From: Myxococcota bacterium | Lineage (GTDB): Bacteria > Myxococcota_A > UBA796 > JAJRTE01 | Assembly: GCA_024278455.1 (NCBI GenBank) | Contig: JAJRTE010000185.1 | Location: forward strand, 1 to 41,596 | Length of the DNA stretch: 41,596 nt | Direction of reading: 5' to 3' | In this document: piece after piece, positions 22,630 to 32,883 of the stretch | Numbering within the stretch: position 1 is the first letter of the stretch | How the letters are laid out: every line of letters starts with the position of its first letter | Position numbers and translations under genes: made by a program | The notes under the pieces: model-generated | The model's input: the letters and a program-made list of their open reading frames with translations, nothing else | The model's database searches: none | What the model was told of the DNA's origin: nothing

Positions 22630-24671
22630 AGGCGTGTTCCTGCACACACCGTCCCGAGATGCGACCGGCGCCTGGTTCCAGGCCCTCCGCAGAGCCATTC
22701 CGCTCGTTCCGCGCACTTGGGTGGCTGGTGCTTCCGGGACTGGTCGCCGCCGGCTGTGACCGTTTCGAGGCTGTGTCCGTCTACCCCCCACTGGTCTACG
22801 ACGACGAGCAGGCCCAGGTGTACATCTATGGCCAAGGGTTCGAGCCGGGCGCCACGGCGGTCCTCGCCTGGAAAGGAACGGACGGCACCCCCGTGTCCGC
22901 ACCCATCGAGCAGATCGAGGTCCTGGATGGCTACACCATGAGGGGGACGCTGCCCGATGTGGCGGGCCTCGTGCCTCATCCAATCTATCCGTACCAGGAG
23001 TTCGTCACCCTGTCCGAATCCTACACGCCCGGCCTGTATGCATGCGGCACCGGAGATGATGGCACCCCGCAGCCCGAACTGTGGGACGGTAGTTCCACCG
23101 GACCCTATTGCGATGCCGATGGCAACCGCCTGGCCTACGTGGGGCCGAACGACGAAACACCCGTGATTCCACCTGGTTCCGGCGATGACACGGTACTCGA
23201 CTATGCCTCCTGGTACGACTTGCTCGACTACTGCACCTGGTTTCTCTCCCCGGATACCACCCTGGAAGAGGAGCACCTTTCGCTCCTGGTGCCGGACTAC
23301 GGACTCGGATGCTTCTACCCTTCAGATTCCCACGACGATGACGGCAGGCCCACCACCTACTCCTATTGCCCGCTCCAACTCCCGGCGGTCGAGGTCGACG
23401 TCGTCGTGACCCTTCCCGATGGCCGGCGAAGCGAGATATCCAGGGCCCTCACGCTCGTCGACTGGACCCTGGACTACTACTGGAATCCACGCTACGGCAC
23501 ACGTATCAAGGGCTTCTTCGACGTCGTGCAGCAGATAGGCCTCGATCGAACCATCTCCGCCTCCACGCTCGGCGATATCGACGCAGATGGGTACTCGGAT
23601 ATACTCACAGCCACTGACGACGCCGCCGTGACCATCCTGGGAGGCCCCTCGTTCGACGTCCTGGCGACCGTGGACACGGGAGAAACCACTGCCCCCACGC
23701 TTGTCGAGGTCGCCGATTTCGACGGGGATACCGGCGAGTCGGCGGCGGACTGGGTGACCGCGCATTCCGCGGGAGAGGGCACCGGAGCAGGCAAACTCGT
23801 CTTCCTCTTCGACGTGGACCCGGTTTCGGGCCAAGCCGCGGCGCGAGTCGCCGTGGACCTCCCGTTCGAGCCATCCAGCCTGGCGTTGGCCGACCTGGAC
23901 CAGGATGCACTGATGGATGTCGTCGCCGGCGGCGGCGACAGCGACGGCAAGTATGTCGTCACCACCATTCTACAGGACACCCAGTCCCCAAGGTCGTTTG
24001 CGGTATCCGCGCCGTTCATCGAAGGAGACGCCCCGATGGATGTCGCCGTCGGAAACCTGGACGCGAACCAGGCCGCGGACATCGTCGTCGCCCGTCCCGA
24101 CGAGGCCGTGCTTTCTATCTGGTACAACGACGGAACCGGGATCTTCGCCGATGTCCTGCCCCAGACGTTGGACAGCGAAACCGTGACTGGTCCGATCGCC
24201 ACGTTCCGCGACACCTCGTCAGGGGGATTGCAGCCACCTCGAGTGGTGGATATCACCGGCGATGGAACCGTGGACATCGTTGCGCTGGACAGGGAGTCCG
24301 GGAGAATCGTCGTGTTCTACGAGGGCGATTCGGGTCCGCTGAGTTCGAGCGCGACCCTGGCCCTGGACATGACGGCCGTGCAGGTCACACTCGCCCTGGC
24401 AAACGCCGACGCGGCGCCTGACATCCTGGTAGGTGACGACGCAGGGAACGTATCCATCATCACGAACCATCTCCCGGCGCAGTTCACCACCCTGTCCTCG
24501 ACCCTTGTCGCGACAGGGATAGACGGCATTCTCGCCCACGACCTCGACGGAGACGGATATGCGGACATCGCCGTGGTGGACGGGGCCGCGGGCCAGGTTT
24601 CCATCCTGGCCAACACGTACACGTCGATCGGCCTCTATTTCTACTACACCCTGGCACAATGTACGCTGTAG
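22626..24671 (+). CDS. VCBS/FG-GAP-repeat lipoprotein in the TonB operon
   Basis: 681 residues. The start ATG overlaps the exbD2 stop (ATGA). After a ~40-residue n-region the lipobox L-V-A-A-G-C anchors it. The N-terminal ~270 residues include an immunoglobulin/IPT-like segment (V-Y-P-P-L-V-Y-D-D-E-Q, Y-I-Y-G-Q-G-F-E-P-G). The rest is an FG-GAP-type propeller with Ca2+-loop motifs such as D-I-D-A-D-G-Y-S-D-I, D-L-D-Q-D-A-L-M-D-V and D-L-D-G-D-G-Y-A-D-I. Its place between ExbD and the receptor suggests a surface or periplasmic partner in uptake; that is inference. Confidence 0.8.
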   Translation: MKACSCTHRPEMRPAPGSRPSAEPFRSFRALGWLVLPGLVAAGCDRFEAVSVYPPLVYDDEQAQVYIYGQGFEPGATAVLAWKGTDGTPVSAPIEQIEVLDGYTMRGTLPDVAGLVPHPIYPYQEFVTLSESYTPGLYACGTGDDGTPQPELWDGSSTGPYCDADGNRLAYVGPNDETPVIPPGSGDDTVLDYASWYDLLDYCTWFLSPDTTLEEEHLSLLVPDYGLGCFYPSDSHDDDGRPTTYSYCPLQLPAVEVDVVVTLPDGRRSEISRALTLVDWTLDYYWNPRYGTRIKGFFDVVQQIGLDRTISASTLGDIDADGYSDILTATDDAAVTILGGPSFDVLATVDTGETTAPTLVEVADFDGDTGESAADWVTAHSAGEGTGAGKLVFLFDVDPVSGQAAARVAVDLPFEPSSLALADLDQDALMDVVAGGGDSDGKYVVTTILQDTQSPRSFAVSAPFIEGDAPMDVAVGNLDANQAADIVVARPDEAVLSIWYNDGTGIFADVLPQTLDSETVTGPIATFRDTSSGGLQPPRVVDITGDGTVDIVALDRESGRIVVFYEGDSGPLSSSATLALDMTAVQVTLALANADAAPDILVGDDAGNVSIITNHLPAQFTTLSSTLVATGIDGILAHDLDGDGYADIAVVDGAAGQVSILANTYTSIGLYFYYTLAQCTL

Positions 24672-24727
24672 GCTGCCCGCTGCGTCAACGAACGGGCACC
24701 AATCGACAACCCGGTCCGGAGTCCGAA

Positions 24728-27538
24728 ATGACCAAGCGACTGACTTTCCTCGTGGTCCTCTCCGTTTTCGCCTGGTTGAGTCTGCCTGCGGAAGGCGCCG
24801 AGACGGGCACGCTTCGCGGAACGGTTGTCGACGCGTCCAACCAGACGCCCCTGGAAGGCGTTCTGGTCAGCATCCGTGGCGAGGCGCTTCCGGGAGGCCG
24901 TTCGCAGTTCACGAACTCGAGGGGGAACTACTGGTTTCCGGTTCTACCGCCGGGTCAGTACCGGGTCACGTTCGAAAAGGAAGGGTACCAGACCAAGGGG
25001 TTCGATGCCTACGTCCGCCTGGACCAGACCACCACCCTCCCCCCCGCGCAGCTCGAGCTGCTTACCTATTCCGCGGAAGTGATCGAAATCGTGGAGAGCA
25101 TACCGCCGATCGACAATACGCAGTCAGCCATTGGGGAGAACGTCGGCGAATAGTACCTCGATCGCCTTCCGATGGGGCGCAGCCTGGTGGGGATACTCAG
25201 CACGCTTCCCGGGGTGACGAGCACGGACTATTCCGCCGGGGGTCCGTCGTCAGCCAACCCCAGCGTGCGGGGCGAGGGGAGTTATGGCAACAACTACCTC
25301 CTGGAAGGCTTTTCCATCCGGGACCCGTTGAGCAAGACGTTGGGGCTCTCCTTGCCGTTCGACGCGCTCCAGGAGGTCAACGTGTTCACGGATGGTGCGC
25401 CGGCGGAATTCGGCGGCTTCACCGGCATGATCACCAACGTGCTGCTGAAGAGTGGAACGAACGAGGTGCACGGGTCGCTGGCCTACTACTACAGCCGCCA
25501 CCTGAGCACGGGCACCTACGAAATCCTGAACGAGACCACCACCAAGCGGCGATTTGCCTACCAGTCGCCGACGATCACCCTGGGCGGACCCATTGTCGAG
25601 GACAAGCTTTGGTTTTTCGGCGTGTTCGATTATCGGAACGGATGGCGTCAGCCGGAAGGGAGTGACGTGGTATCGGCGCTGGACTATAACTACATGTTTC
25701 TCGGGCGGATAACCTACAGTCCCATCGAAAACGGCAACACGCTCATCAACTTCACGGTTCAGAAGCAAGGCACGCTCATCGACAACGCCGGGGCGGGGGC
25801 GACGGTCGCGGAAGAGGCCACTGTTCGAGCCTACGATGACCTGGTGCACCTCAACCTGAACCTGAAGAGTGTGCTTTCTCCGTCGGTGGTGCTCGAGGTC
25901 AAGGCCAACCGGTCTGTCAACGAGTACTACGAGGAGACGAGGGCGAGCAGTGTCCTGTCGCCGGCCTACTCCGACGTGGCGACCGGTTATCACTGGGGCA
26001 ACACGGCCTACCTCTACTCGACGGCCCGGGAACGGCAAGGTTTCGCCTTCCACCTGACCCGTTTCGTTGCCGATCTTGCCGGCCAGCACATGTTCAAGGG
26101 GGGGTACGAGTACCACCAGTACGCCAACGAAGATGAATTCGTCTACACCGGGGGGGTCGGGACGCCGGAGGCGCCGGCCTACGAGTACATCCTCGACGAC
26201 GGCCAGCCCTATATCCGCGTGGAGCACTACAACGTCGGCCCGATAGGGCACCAGGGGATCAATTCGGTCTTTTTCCTGCAGGATCAGTGGCAACCCGCGA
26301 TGAACCTCACGCTGAACCTGGGGGTGCGCGCAGAAGGGGAGACGCTGTTGCAGAACGCCGGGTTCAAGACGGTATCCGAATGGAGCTTCGCCCCCCGCTT
26401 TGGACTGGCCTGGGACATCACCGGCGAAGCGCGACACCTGGTCTCGGTCAACGCGGGGCGCTACTATGATATCAACGGGCTGGGGTTCGTGCAGTGGGCC
26501 GATACCCTGAGCCCCAACTACTTCACCCTGTGCCAGTACAATCCGGACGACGGGGACTACGACACCGGGTGCTTCACCCAGGACCCGGTACTGGATCCCT
26601 CGACCTACGCCGACGACCTCAAGCCCTACTTCATGGACAAGTTCACCCTGGGCTACACCAGGGCCATAACCGACGTCATCACCGTCGGCCTGAAAGGCAT
26701 TGTCAGCACGACGCGCAACCTTCCGGAAGACGTCAACGTGGACGGCAACTTGTGGGAAATCCGCAACCCCGGGGACAAGCACCGGGACTATTGGGGTATC
26801 GAACTGACAGCAAAGCGCCGATTCGCCGACAACTGGCAATTTCTGGGCTCGGTCACTTTCTCGAGCGCCAAGGGAACCAATCCGGGCTCCTTCGAAACCG
26901 GGTCGGACGAATCGAGCGGTGGAAACGGGAACGAGGTGGGTATCTACATGGACGACATTGCCGACCCCTACGCCAGGCTGGCCAACGACTACTTCGGCAT
27001 CGACTTCGCCGGCATGGGCTACGCCCAGTACGAGGCCTTCGGGGAAACCTACCCCGCGAACACGGCCGGCTGGTATGGCTACCTGCCCTACCATTCGTTC
27101 GTCGTCGCCAAGTTGTCGGCTTCCTACCTCCTGCCGTCCAACACGGAACTGGGCGTCACCTACGCCTTCGACTCCGGTCATGCCTGGCAACGGCGGGGTC
27201 TACAGCCCCTGTACGGAAGCCACAGCATCTTCCCCGAGGGGCGTGGCACGCGGTTCATGCCCCCGGTCCACACCCTCGATGCGCGAATCGCCCAGCACCT
27301 CTCTGCCGGCAAAAACCTCGACGTCCTCGCCGAGATCGTGGTATTCAACGTCCTCGACAGCCGGACGCCGATCTACTACTACGAGAACTTCGATCCCGGC
27401 AAGACGTGGGAAGTGGACCAGGACGGCCGATACTATTACCGTGACGACGACGGAGAAACCGTCTATTCCTTGTTCGGCTCGACCATGGCACGCCAGGCGC
27501 CGAGGTCGATTCGTGCCAACCTCAAGCTCACCTTCTGA
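24728..27538 (+). pseudogene. TonB-dependent receptor with carboxypeptidase-like N-terminal domain, interrupted by an in-frame TAG
   Basis: From ATG 24728 (GGAG upstream) a signal peptide ends near E-G-A, followed by a CarboxypepD_reg-like domain (G-T-L-R-G-T-V-V-D, Y-R-V-T-F-E-K-E-G-Y). After residue 141 a TAG (25151-25153) stops translation. The same frame continues directly with Y-L-D-R-L-P-M-G-R-S and the plug (L-P-G-V-T, N-P-S-V-R-G, N-N-Y-L-L-E-G-F) and a full barrel ending in L-K-L-T-F, the terminal Phe of outer-membrane proteins. Without the stop it would be ~936 residues, an Oar-like receptor. A restart at ATG 25172 has no ribosome site and would lack export. Either a recent nonsense mutation or a sequencing error. 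Nearby genes use TAG as a normal stop, so recoding is unlikely. Confidence 0.85.
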
Positions 27539-27547
27539 AAAGGGACC

Positions 27548-28465
27548 ATGAAGATACTCGTAACAGGAGGAAGGGGGTTCATCGGACACGCATTGGTGCG
27601 GCGCCTTCGGGAGAATGGCCATGACGCCTGGTCGCTCGACCTGCTATCCCATGCGGATCCCAGGCACCTCCGGGCCGATACGCGATCGTTCCGATCCATG
27701 GAGCACGTGCTGGAGACTGGAAAATTCGCCGTCGTTTTTCATCTCGCCGCCGAGACGGGCCGCTGGAACGGCGAGGAACACTACGAAGCGCTGTGGTCCA
27801 CCAACGTCATCGGCACCAAGCACCTTGTCCGCCTCCAGGAACGGCTCGGGTTTCGCCTGATCTTCGTCTCGAGTTCCGAAATCTACGGCGACTACCAGGG
27901 GACCATGGGGGAGGACGTCCCGGAGCAGGTGCCCATCCATCTCCTCAACGACTACGCGATGACCAAGTGGGTCGCGGAGATGCAACTGCGAAACTCGCGG
28001 CAGATGTTCGGCACGGAATCCGTCGTCGTCCGCCTGTTCAACGTCTATGGCCCCGGAGAATACTTCGCCCCCAATCGAGGCGTTATCGCACGGTTCATCT
28101 GGTGCGCCATCCATGACCAGCCCTACACCGTCTTCCTCGACCACTCACGCTCGTTCACCTACATCGACGACGTGACCCGCACGCTCGCCCACATTCCCGA
28201 ACGCTTTCGACCCGGCTCCGTCTACAACGTCGGTGGAGCCTCTCAGCAGGACATCAAGACCCTGTCGGACAGAATCCTCGAGAAACTCGGCAAGAGTGAC
28301 CGGCTGGTGGTCTACGAAGCCGGCGAGCCTTTCACCACGCAGCACAAGCGCGTGGACCTGACTCGAGCCATCGAAGAACTCGACCATGCGCCTCGAGTCA
28401 CCATCGACGAGGGGCTGGACCGCACCATCGCGTGGGCGCTCGAGGCTTACGCGGGCACCAGGTGA
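27548..28465 (+). CDS. NAD(P)-dependent sugar epimerase/dehydratase (extended SDR)
   Basis: 305 residues from ATG 27548, nine nt after the receptor. Rossmann G7-G-R-G-F-I-G13, F-V-S-S-S-E-I-Y-G with the catalytic Ser, and Y-A-M-T-K as the YxxxK pair. R-L-F-N-V-Y-G-P-G-E and S-F-T-Y-I-D-D-V follow the nucleotide-sugar epimerase pattern. The substrate is not determinable; GDP/UDP-sugar epimerases are the closest group. It lies immediately before the AlkP-family gene (9-nt gap), so the two are likely co-transcribed, possibly with the receptor. Confidence 0.85.
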   Translation: MKILVTGGRGFIGHALVRRLRENGHDAWSLDLLSHADPRHLRADTRSFRSMEHVLETGKFAVVFHLAAETGRWNGEEHYEALWSTNVIGTKHLVRLQERLGFRLIFVSSSEIYGDYQGTMGEDVPEQVPIHLLNDYAMTKWVAEMQLRNSRQMFGTESVVVRLFNVYGPGEYFAPNRGVIARFIWCAIHDQPYTVFLDHSRSFTYIDDVTRTLAHIPERFRPGSVYNVGGASQQDIKTLSDRILEKLGKSDRLVVYEAGEPFTTQHKRVDLTRAIEELDHAPRVTIDEGLDRTIAWALEAYAGTR

Positions 28466-28474
28466 ACCGTGCCG

Positions 28475-30190
28475 ATGAAGAACCGACTTGCCGGTCGCGG
28501 TGACGGACCACGCGTGCTCGTCATCGGCCTCGACGGGGCCACCTTCCGTGTTCTCCAGCCGATGGCGGCTCGAGGATATCTGCCAATCCTCGAGACCATG
28601 CTGGCCGAGGGCGCTCACGGCACGCTCCTGTCCACCGACCCTTGCGTGACCGGTCCTGCCTGGACCTCGCTCGCCACGGGCAAGCGGCCAGATACGCACG
28701 GGATTCTCGACTGGAGCACGCCCATTCCCGGGACCTACCGCCGCCGATTGCTCGATGCGCGCGCCCGGGAGGACCTGGCGCTGTGGGAAATCCTCGCTCG
28801 AGAAGGCTTGCCCGCGGGCACGCTCAACCTGCCTCTCACCTATCCCCCCTCGAGGGACACCTCGTTCTGCGTCTCGGGCTTGCTGACCCCGGCCGGAGCG
28901 ACCGACCGGACGCATCCTTCGGAGCTGCGCGAAAAGCTCGAATCGATGGAATACCACCAAGACGTGGTCCCCCGGCACTACCGGCGCCAGGGATTCCACG
29001 CCTTCCTCGAAGCGCTGATCGCGACGACTCGTGCTCGAGGTCGGGCCATTCGCCACTGCCTGGCGCAGTACTCCTGGCGGGCCGCGGTGGTCGTGTTCAC
29101 AGGTCCCGACCGTATCCAGCACGCCTTCTGGCACCTTCTCGACCCATTCGAGCCGACTTCCGGAGAGGCACACGGTGCCATCAGCTTCTACCAGGTGCTC
29201 GACCAGGAGATCGGCCGCATCCTCGAGCAGGTCCCGGCCAACACCCACGTGTACCTCGTGAGCGATCATGGGTTCGGGCCACACAGGAAGACGTTCTACG
29301 TCAACGATTGGCTCGAAGCCCACGGCTACCTCCACCGGAAGGCTGAAAGCGCGCCCGGCATGCACGTTCGGCGCCTGCTCCGGGCCGCCTGCCGGCGAGC
29401 ACGCAACGGTGATGACGGGACGAAGGCGAACGGGCGGCCACAAGCGGTTCGCGACTTCGCCCAGAACGTTGCCAGGCAGCTCGAGGACCTGGCGGGCGAT
29501 ACCTTCGGACCTCTCGAGGCTCGCATCGACTGGTCCCGGACCATGGCGTTCGCGCCCACGCCGCACGGGGTGCAGGTCAACGTACAAGGAAGGGAGCCGC
29601 GGGGGATCGTCCCCCTTTCGCGCCATGACGACGTGCGCGCCGAACTGAGAAAACGGCTCGCCAGGGTACGTGATCCGCGCACAGGTGAACCCATTCACGC
29701 CGAAGTCCTGTTTCGAGAAGAGAAGTACACCGGGCAACGGATGGTTGCAGCGCCCGACCTGGTCTACCGGTTCCGGTCCCCGGACACGTCCTGGCGAACC
29801 GGGAGACTCGCAACGGCACGCGATGTCAGAAGGATTGGGGCGTCGTTCCTGGCGACCGGCATGGCATGGGAATCCGGGACCCACACGCCCGACGGCATCC
29901 TGGTGGCTCGAGGACCGGAGATTCGCCCGGGGGCGCTGGCGCACCCCGTCCCCATCTGGGATCTCCTGCCCACCTTGCTCTATCACCTTGGGCTTCCGAT
30001 TCCCCCGGACCTGGACGGGAAGGTGATCACGTCGCTCTTCCATCCCTCCGTGCTTGCCGAACGCCCCGTGCGCCACGGCACTCGCCCGGCGGTCCGGCGA
30101 CCGAACGAGATGGGACGGGATACCGCCGAGGAGGACGTGGGCGAACGGTCGGTCATGCGACGCCTCGAGGATCTCGGCTACCTGTCGTGA
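28475..30190 (+). CDS. AlkP-superfamily type I phosphodiesterase/nucleotide pyrophosphatase-like protein
   Basis: 571 residues from ATG 28475 (AGGTGA nine bases upstream; GTG 28469 is closer and less likely). Metal-site motifs in order: G-L-D20-G-A-T-F, the nucleophile in P-A-W-T64-S-L-A-T-G, G-P-D-R-I-Q-H-A-F-W, V-S-D-H-G-F-G-P-H, and a late H-T-P-D-G-I. No signal peptide is seen, so it may be cytoplasmic. Related proteins in sugar and cell-envelope clusters are of unknown substrate. It pairs with the upstream SDR gene. Confidence 0.85.
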   Translation: MKNRLAGRGDGPRVLVIGLDGATFRVLQPMAARGYLPILETMLAEGAHGTLLSTDPCVTGPAWTSLATGKRPDTHGILDWSTPIPGTYRRRLLDARAREDLALWEILAREGLPAGTLNLPLTYPPSRDTSFCVSGLLTPAGATDRTHPSELREKLESMEYHQDVVPRHYRRQGFHAFLEALIATTRARGRAIRHCLAQYSWRAAVVVFTGPDRIQHAFWHLLDPFEPTSGEAHGAISFYQVLDQEIGRILEQVPANTHVYLVSDHGFGPHRKTFYVNDWLEAHGYLHRKAESAPGMHVRRLLRAACRRARNGDDGTKANGRPQAVRDFAQNVARQLEDLAGDTFGPLEARIDWSRTMAFAPTPHGVQVNVQGREPRGIVPLSRHDDVRAELRKRLARVRDPRTGEPIHAEVLFREEKYTGQRMVAAPDLVYRFRSPDTSWRTGRLATARDVRRIGASFLATGMAWESGTHTPDGILVARGPEIRPGALAHPVPIWDLLPTLLYHLGLPIPPDLDGKVITSLFHPSVLAERPVRHGTRPAVRRPNEMGRDTAEEDVGERSVMRRLEDLGYLS

Positions 30191-30258
30191 GGGGGCTCCA
30201 GCCCGGTCATTTTCCTGACGCCTGCTCTGAAGAGGCTGTCGGGCCGCTATCTGGCCCA
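30191..30258 (+). terminator. Weak hairpins after the phosphodiesterase gene
   Basis: GGGCT-CC-AGCCC (30193-30204) followed by GGTCATTTTCC, and GGGCC/GGCCC arms near 30240-30257. The T-rich tract after the first is short and displaced, so termination is only possible. The region lies between convergent genes. Confidence 0.25.
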
Positions 30259-30351
30259 ACTTCGACGAAGTCTGGAACATGAATCCTTTGAATTCGCCAG
30301 GTTACGCTCTTTTCACGTCACCACGTCCGGGACTCGGCCAGGCGTGCGCTT

Positions 30352-31542
30352 CTACGCACTCTCCGGGACGAGGCCGCCACCAGCCCCCAGGGTCCGCAAC
30401 ACCTCTGTCAACGGCATCACCTCGACGCCCTTCCGGATGGGGTAGCTGTCTTGCACGGGCGCAACGATGAAGGCCTCCTCTATCTCGAGGTCCTCCAGGG
30501 CCTGCCAGAATCCTCGAGAAACCGTCGGAGACGTCGATGCCTTGCATTCGATGGCCACACGCCGGCGACCTTTCTCCAGGACCAAGTCGATCTCGGCACC
30601 TGCATGGGTCCGGTAGAACCCAGCCGTCCAGTGCGGGAACCGCGCCATGATGTGCTCGATCACAAGCCCCTCCCAGGACGCACCATACACCGGATGCCCG
30701 AACAACTCGTTCTGTGTGTCGATGCGCAGCAGTGCGTGGAGAAGGCCCGTGTCGCGCAGATACATTTTGGGCGATTTGACGAGGCGCTTCTTGAGATTCA
30801 CTTCGAACGGGGGAAGCAACCGCATGACGAAGGTCTTCTCGAGGATTTAACAATACGAACGTATCGTTTGATAACTGACGCCAAGAGATCCGCCCAATTT
30901 CGAAGCATTCAGAAGCTGGCCATGGGAGTGGGCGGACATCTGCCAGAACCGCTCCATCCGCCGTCCCCGGGGGACAATCCCAAGCTGGGCAAGGTCCCGC
31001 TCGAGAAAGGTGCGAATGAAATCCAGGCGCCACTCGTAGCTCTGTTCGTCATCGCCGGCCAGGTAGCTCCTCGGATAGCCGCCCCGAAGCCAATACTGCC
31101 GCAATCCCTCTTTCGGGTCCGTGAGGATTTCGTCCACCAGAAACGGCGACAGCTCGAGATAGGTGATTCTACCGGCCAGACTCTCACTGCTCTGCCCGAT
31201 CAGTTCCCGCGATGCGCTGCCCAGAATGAGGAACTGGGCAACGGTGGCATTGGCATCGACCACCGCGCGCATGACAGGGAATAGTTCCGGGACCCGTTGA
31301 ATCTCGTCCAGACAGATGAGCCTTCCCCTGTTTGCCTCGAAGAACGCTTCAGGGTCGGTGAGCCTGGCCAGGTCCGATGGACGCTCGAGGTCCAAATGGA
31401 CCGCGCCGCCGAACCCTGCCGTAACCATGCTTGCCAGAGTCGATTTCCCGCATTGTCTTGGTCCCAGGATGGCCACGGCGGGCGTGCTTTTCAGTCTGCG
31501 GACGACTGTGGCGTGCAGGGCGCGATGGATATAACCTTGCAT
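30352..31542 (-). pseudogene. AAA ATPase with DUF4143, interrupted by an in-frame TAA
   Basis: From ATG 31542 the N-terminal ATPase has Walker A G-P-R-Q-C-G-K-S-T and Walker B I-C-L-D-E-I-Q-R-V, plus the sensor-like L-I-L-G-S-A-S. It reaches S-Y-Q-T-I-R-S-Y-C and a TAA (30849-30847). The same frame continues I-L-E-K-T-F-V-M-R-L-L-P and the DUF4143 domain (Y-L-R-D-T-G-L-L-H-A-L-L, G-A-E-I-D-L-V-L-E, C-K-A-S) to 30352. Joined it would be ~396 residues, the normal size. DUF4143 ATPases are poorly characterised and frequently inactivated. The surroundings are more A/T-rich than the window average. Confidence 0.85.
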
Positions 31543-31744
31543 AACAGAACCGCCACTTCTATATTTCCATATTAATCCTGGCGAAATGGTAGCATGAGAG
31601 GGCGCTACGGCCAATGGGAAACCATCCCGGCGATCCTCCTGCAGGCCATGTGACATCCTGTGCGAGGACCCTGCGACGGCTCTTCTGTCGAGCGCCTTGG
31701 CTTCTGTACACTCTCTGGGACGACAGCACTCCCCGGCTCCCGGT

Positions 31745-32173
31745 TCACCCGGAGGCGTGGAACGAATAGTCACATTCCACGGGGTAGCCGTACTGGGTCG
31801 TCTGGTACGTTCCTGTCAAGGTGAGATCGAGCACCCGGTCCTCGAGGACGCCGGTGGCGGAGAAGGTGATGGTTATCCCGGGACTCTCGTACTCGACATG
31901 GCAACTCGCATCCTCGGCCTCGAATCGAAACTTGTCCGTCACGGTAGCGACGAAACCGCAAGGCCCCAACTCGACGTAGACATATTCATTCGTCCGTTCG
32001 CTGATGGCGACCTCGGTGATGTCCAGCAAGGCGGTCGGTCGCGGAGATCCCCCGGAACAGGCGTCGATGGTCTCCGAAACGCCTACCGTGTAGCGGCCGA
32101 CCAGGTCCGACGCACTCGGGGCGCAACCCACCGAACAGACTCCAAGGACAATCGCCATCGCGAAGGGCCTCAT
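31745..32173 (-). CDS. Small lipoprotein of unknown function
   Basis: 142 residues from ATG 32173 with GGAAGGAG seven bases upstream. Lipobox C-S-V-G-C after a short hydrophobic stretch. The body has beta-strand character (V-G-R-Y-T-V-G-V, Y-V-Y-V-E-L-G, I-T-I-T-F-S-A-T-G, L-D-L-T-L-T-G-T-Y) and four Cys, as in small lipocalin-like or Ig-like folds. Not recognised. It stands upstream of the DUF4143 remnant on the same strand with a ~200-bp gap. Confidence 0.75.
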   Translation of the reverse strand: MRPFAMAIVLGVCSVGCAPSASDLVGRYTVGVSETIDACSGGSPRPTALLDITEVAISERTNEYVYVELGPCGFVATVTDKFRFEAEDASCHVEYESPGITITFSATGVLEDRVLDLTLTGTYQTTQYGYPVECDYSFHASG

Positions 32174-32273
32174 CTCATCGCTCCTTCCCAACATGCATGG
32201 TGTCGACCCTCGACGGCCTTCCCCTGCACGGCGTGCTGCATCCCGCGAGCGGCGTCTGGTCATCCGGACCCCG

Positions 32274-32381
32274 TCGCATTCGCTCGAGGAACATGTCACG
32301 CAGGCACATATCGGAGACCCAGTCCGCCGATCGGACCACGGCACGCGTCGAATACGCTCGAGGAACATATCACGCGGGCAC
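32274..32381. repeat. Imperfect 34-bp direct repeat
   Basis: Copies at 32274-32307 and 32348-32381, 30 of 34 bases identical, offset 74 bp, both centred on CGCTCGAGGAACAT. The minus strand reads C-(L/P)-R-D-M-F-L-E-R in both, but the offset is not a multiple of three. Apart from this, the 32174-32544 gap holds no gene I can support. Confidence 0.6.
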
Positions 32382-32544
32382 CCTGGTGTAAAGCGCACCG
32401 GCGGGTGGTGCGACGTGTGCCATGCAAGCTTGCTTGAAGCCGGCCCTGGTCGATGATAACCTGGAGAGCAGGCCGGCAAGCAAGGCGCTCCCGGCACGGA
32501 CTCGTTGACATCCTACAGGTTCATGGAGCACGAGGGAGCACGGC

Positions 32545-32883
32545 ATGAATCCGGAAACCGAACCACGAGAGATTGAACTCGACGGGCCGACGGCACCTCT
32601 CCGCATTCTCTGGGAAGACGGGCACGAGTCGGAATACGACCTCGAAGTTCTCCGGCGCATTTGCCCGTGTGCGGTGTGCAGCGCCCAGGGCGGCCGTTCC
32701 GGAGTCCCCCAGGATCCGGCCCCCCTGCCACCGGGGGCCACAGAGATCAAGTCCATCCACGAGACCGGCCACTACGCGCTCCACATCACCTGGCGGGACG
32801 GTCACGACACGGGGTACTACTCGTTTTCCCATCTCCGGCTTCACTGCCCGTGCCGGGAATGCCGGCCGCGCATGGACGTGTAG
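32545..32883 (+). CDS. DUF971/GBBH-like N-terminal domain protein
   Basis: 112 residues from ATG 32545 with GGGAG about nine bases upstream. Seen: L-R-I-L-W-E-D-G-H, a first Cys cluster C40-P-C42-A-V-C45, then A-L-H-I-T-W-R-D-G-H-D-T-G-Y-Y-S and a second cluster C101-P-C-R-E-C106. This matches the gamma-butyrobetaine-hydroxylase-like N-terminal (DUF971) family, implicated in Fe-S or metal handling elsewhere. It is convergent with, and its 3' end overlaps, the MazG-like gene. Confidence 0.85.
   Translation: MNPETEPREIELDGPTAPLRILWEDGHESEYDLEVLRRICPCAVCSAQGGRSGVPQDPAPLPPGATEIKSIHETGHYALHITWRDGHDTGYYSFSHLRLHCPCRECRPRMDV

Noticed and set aside
25151-25153. Recoding of TAG as an amino acid
   Set aside because: rmlD, exbB, exbD1, the VPGHW-repeat lipoprotein and the FG-GAP lipoprotein end in TAG at their natural C-termini, so TAG is an ordinary stop here.
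28145-30280. 711-codon minus-strand open frame opposite the phosphodiesterase
   Set aside because: The plus strand carries the metal-site motifs; the antisense frame is a composition artefact.
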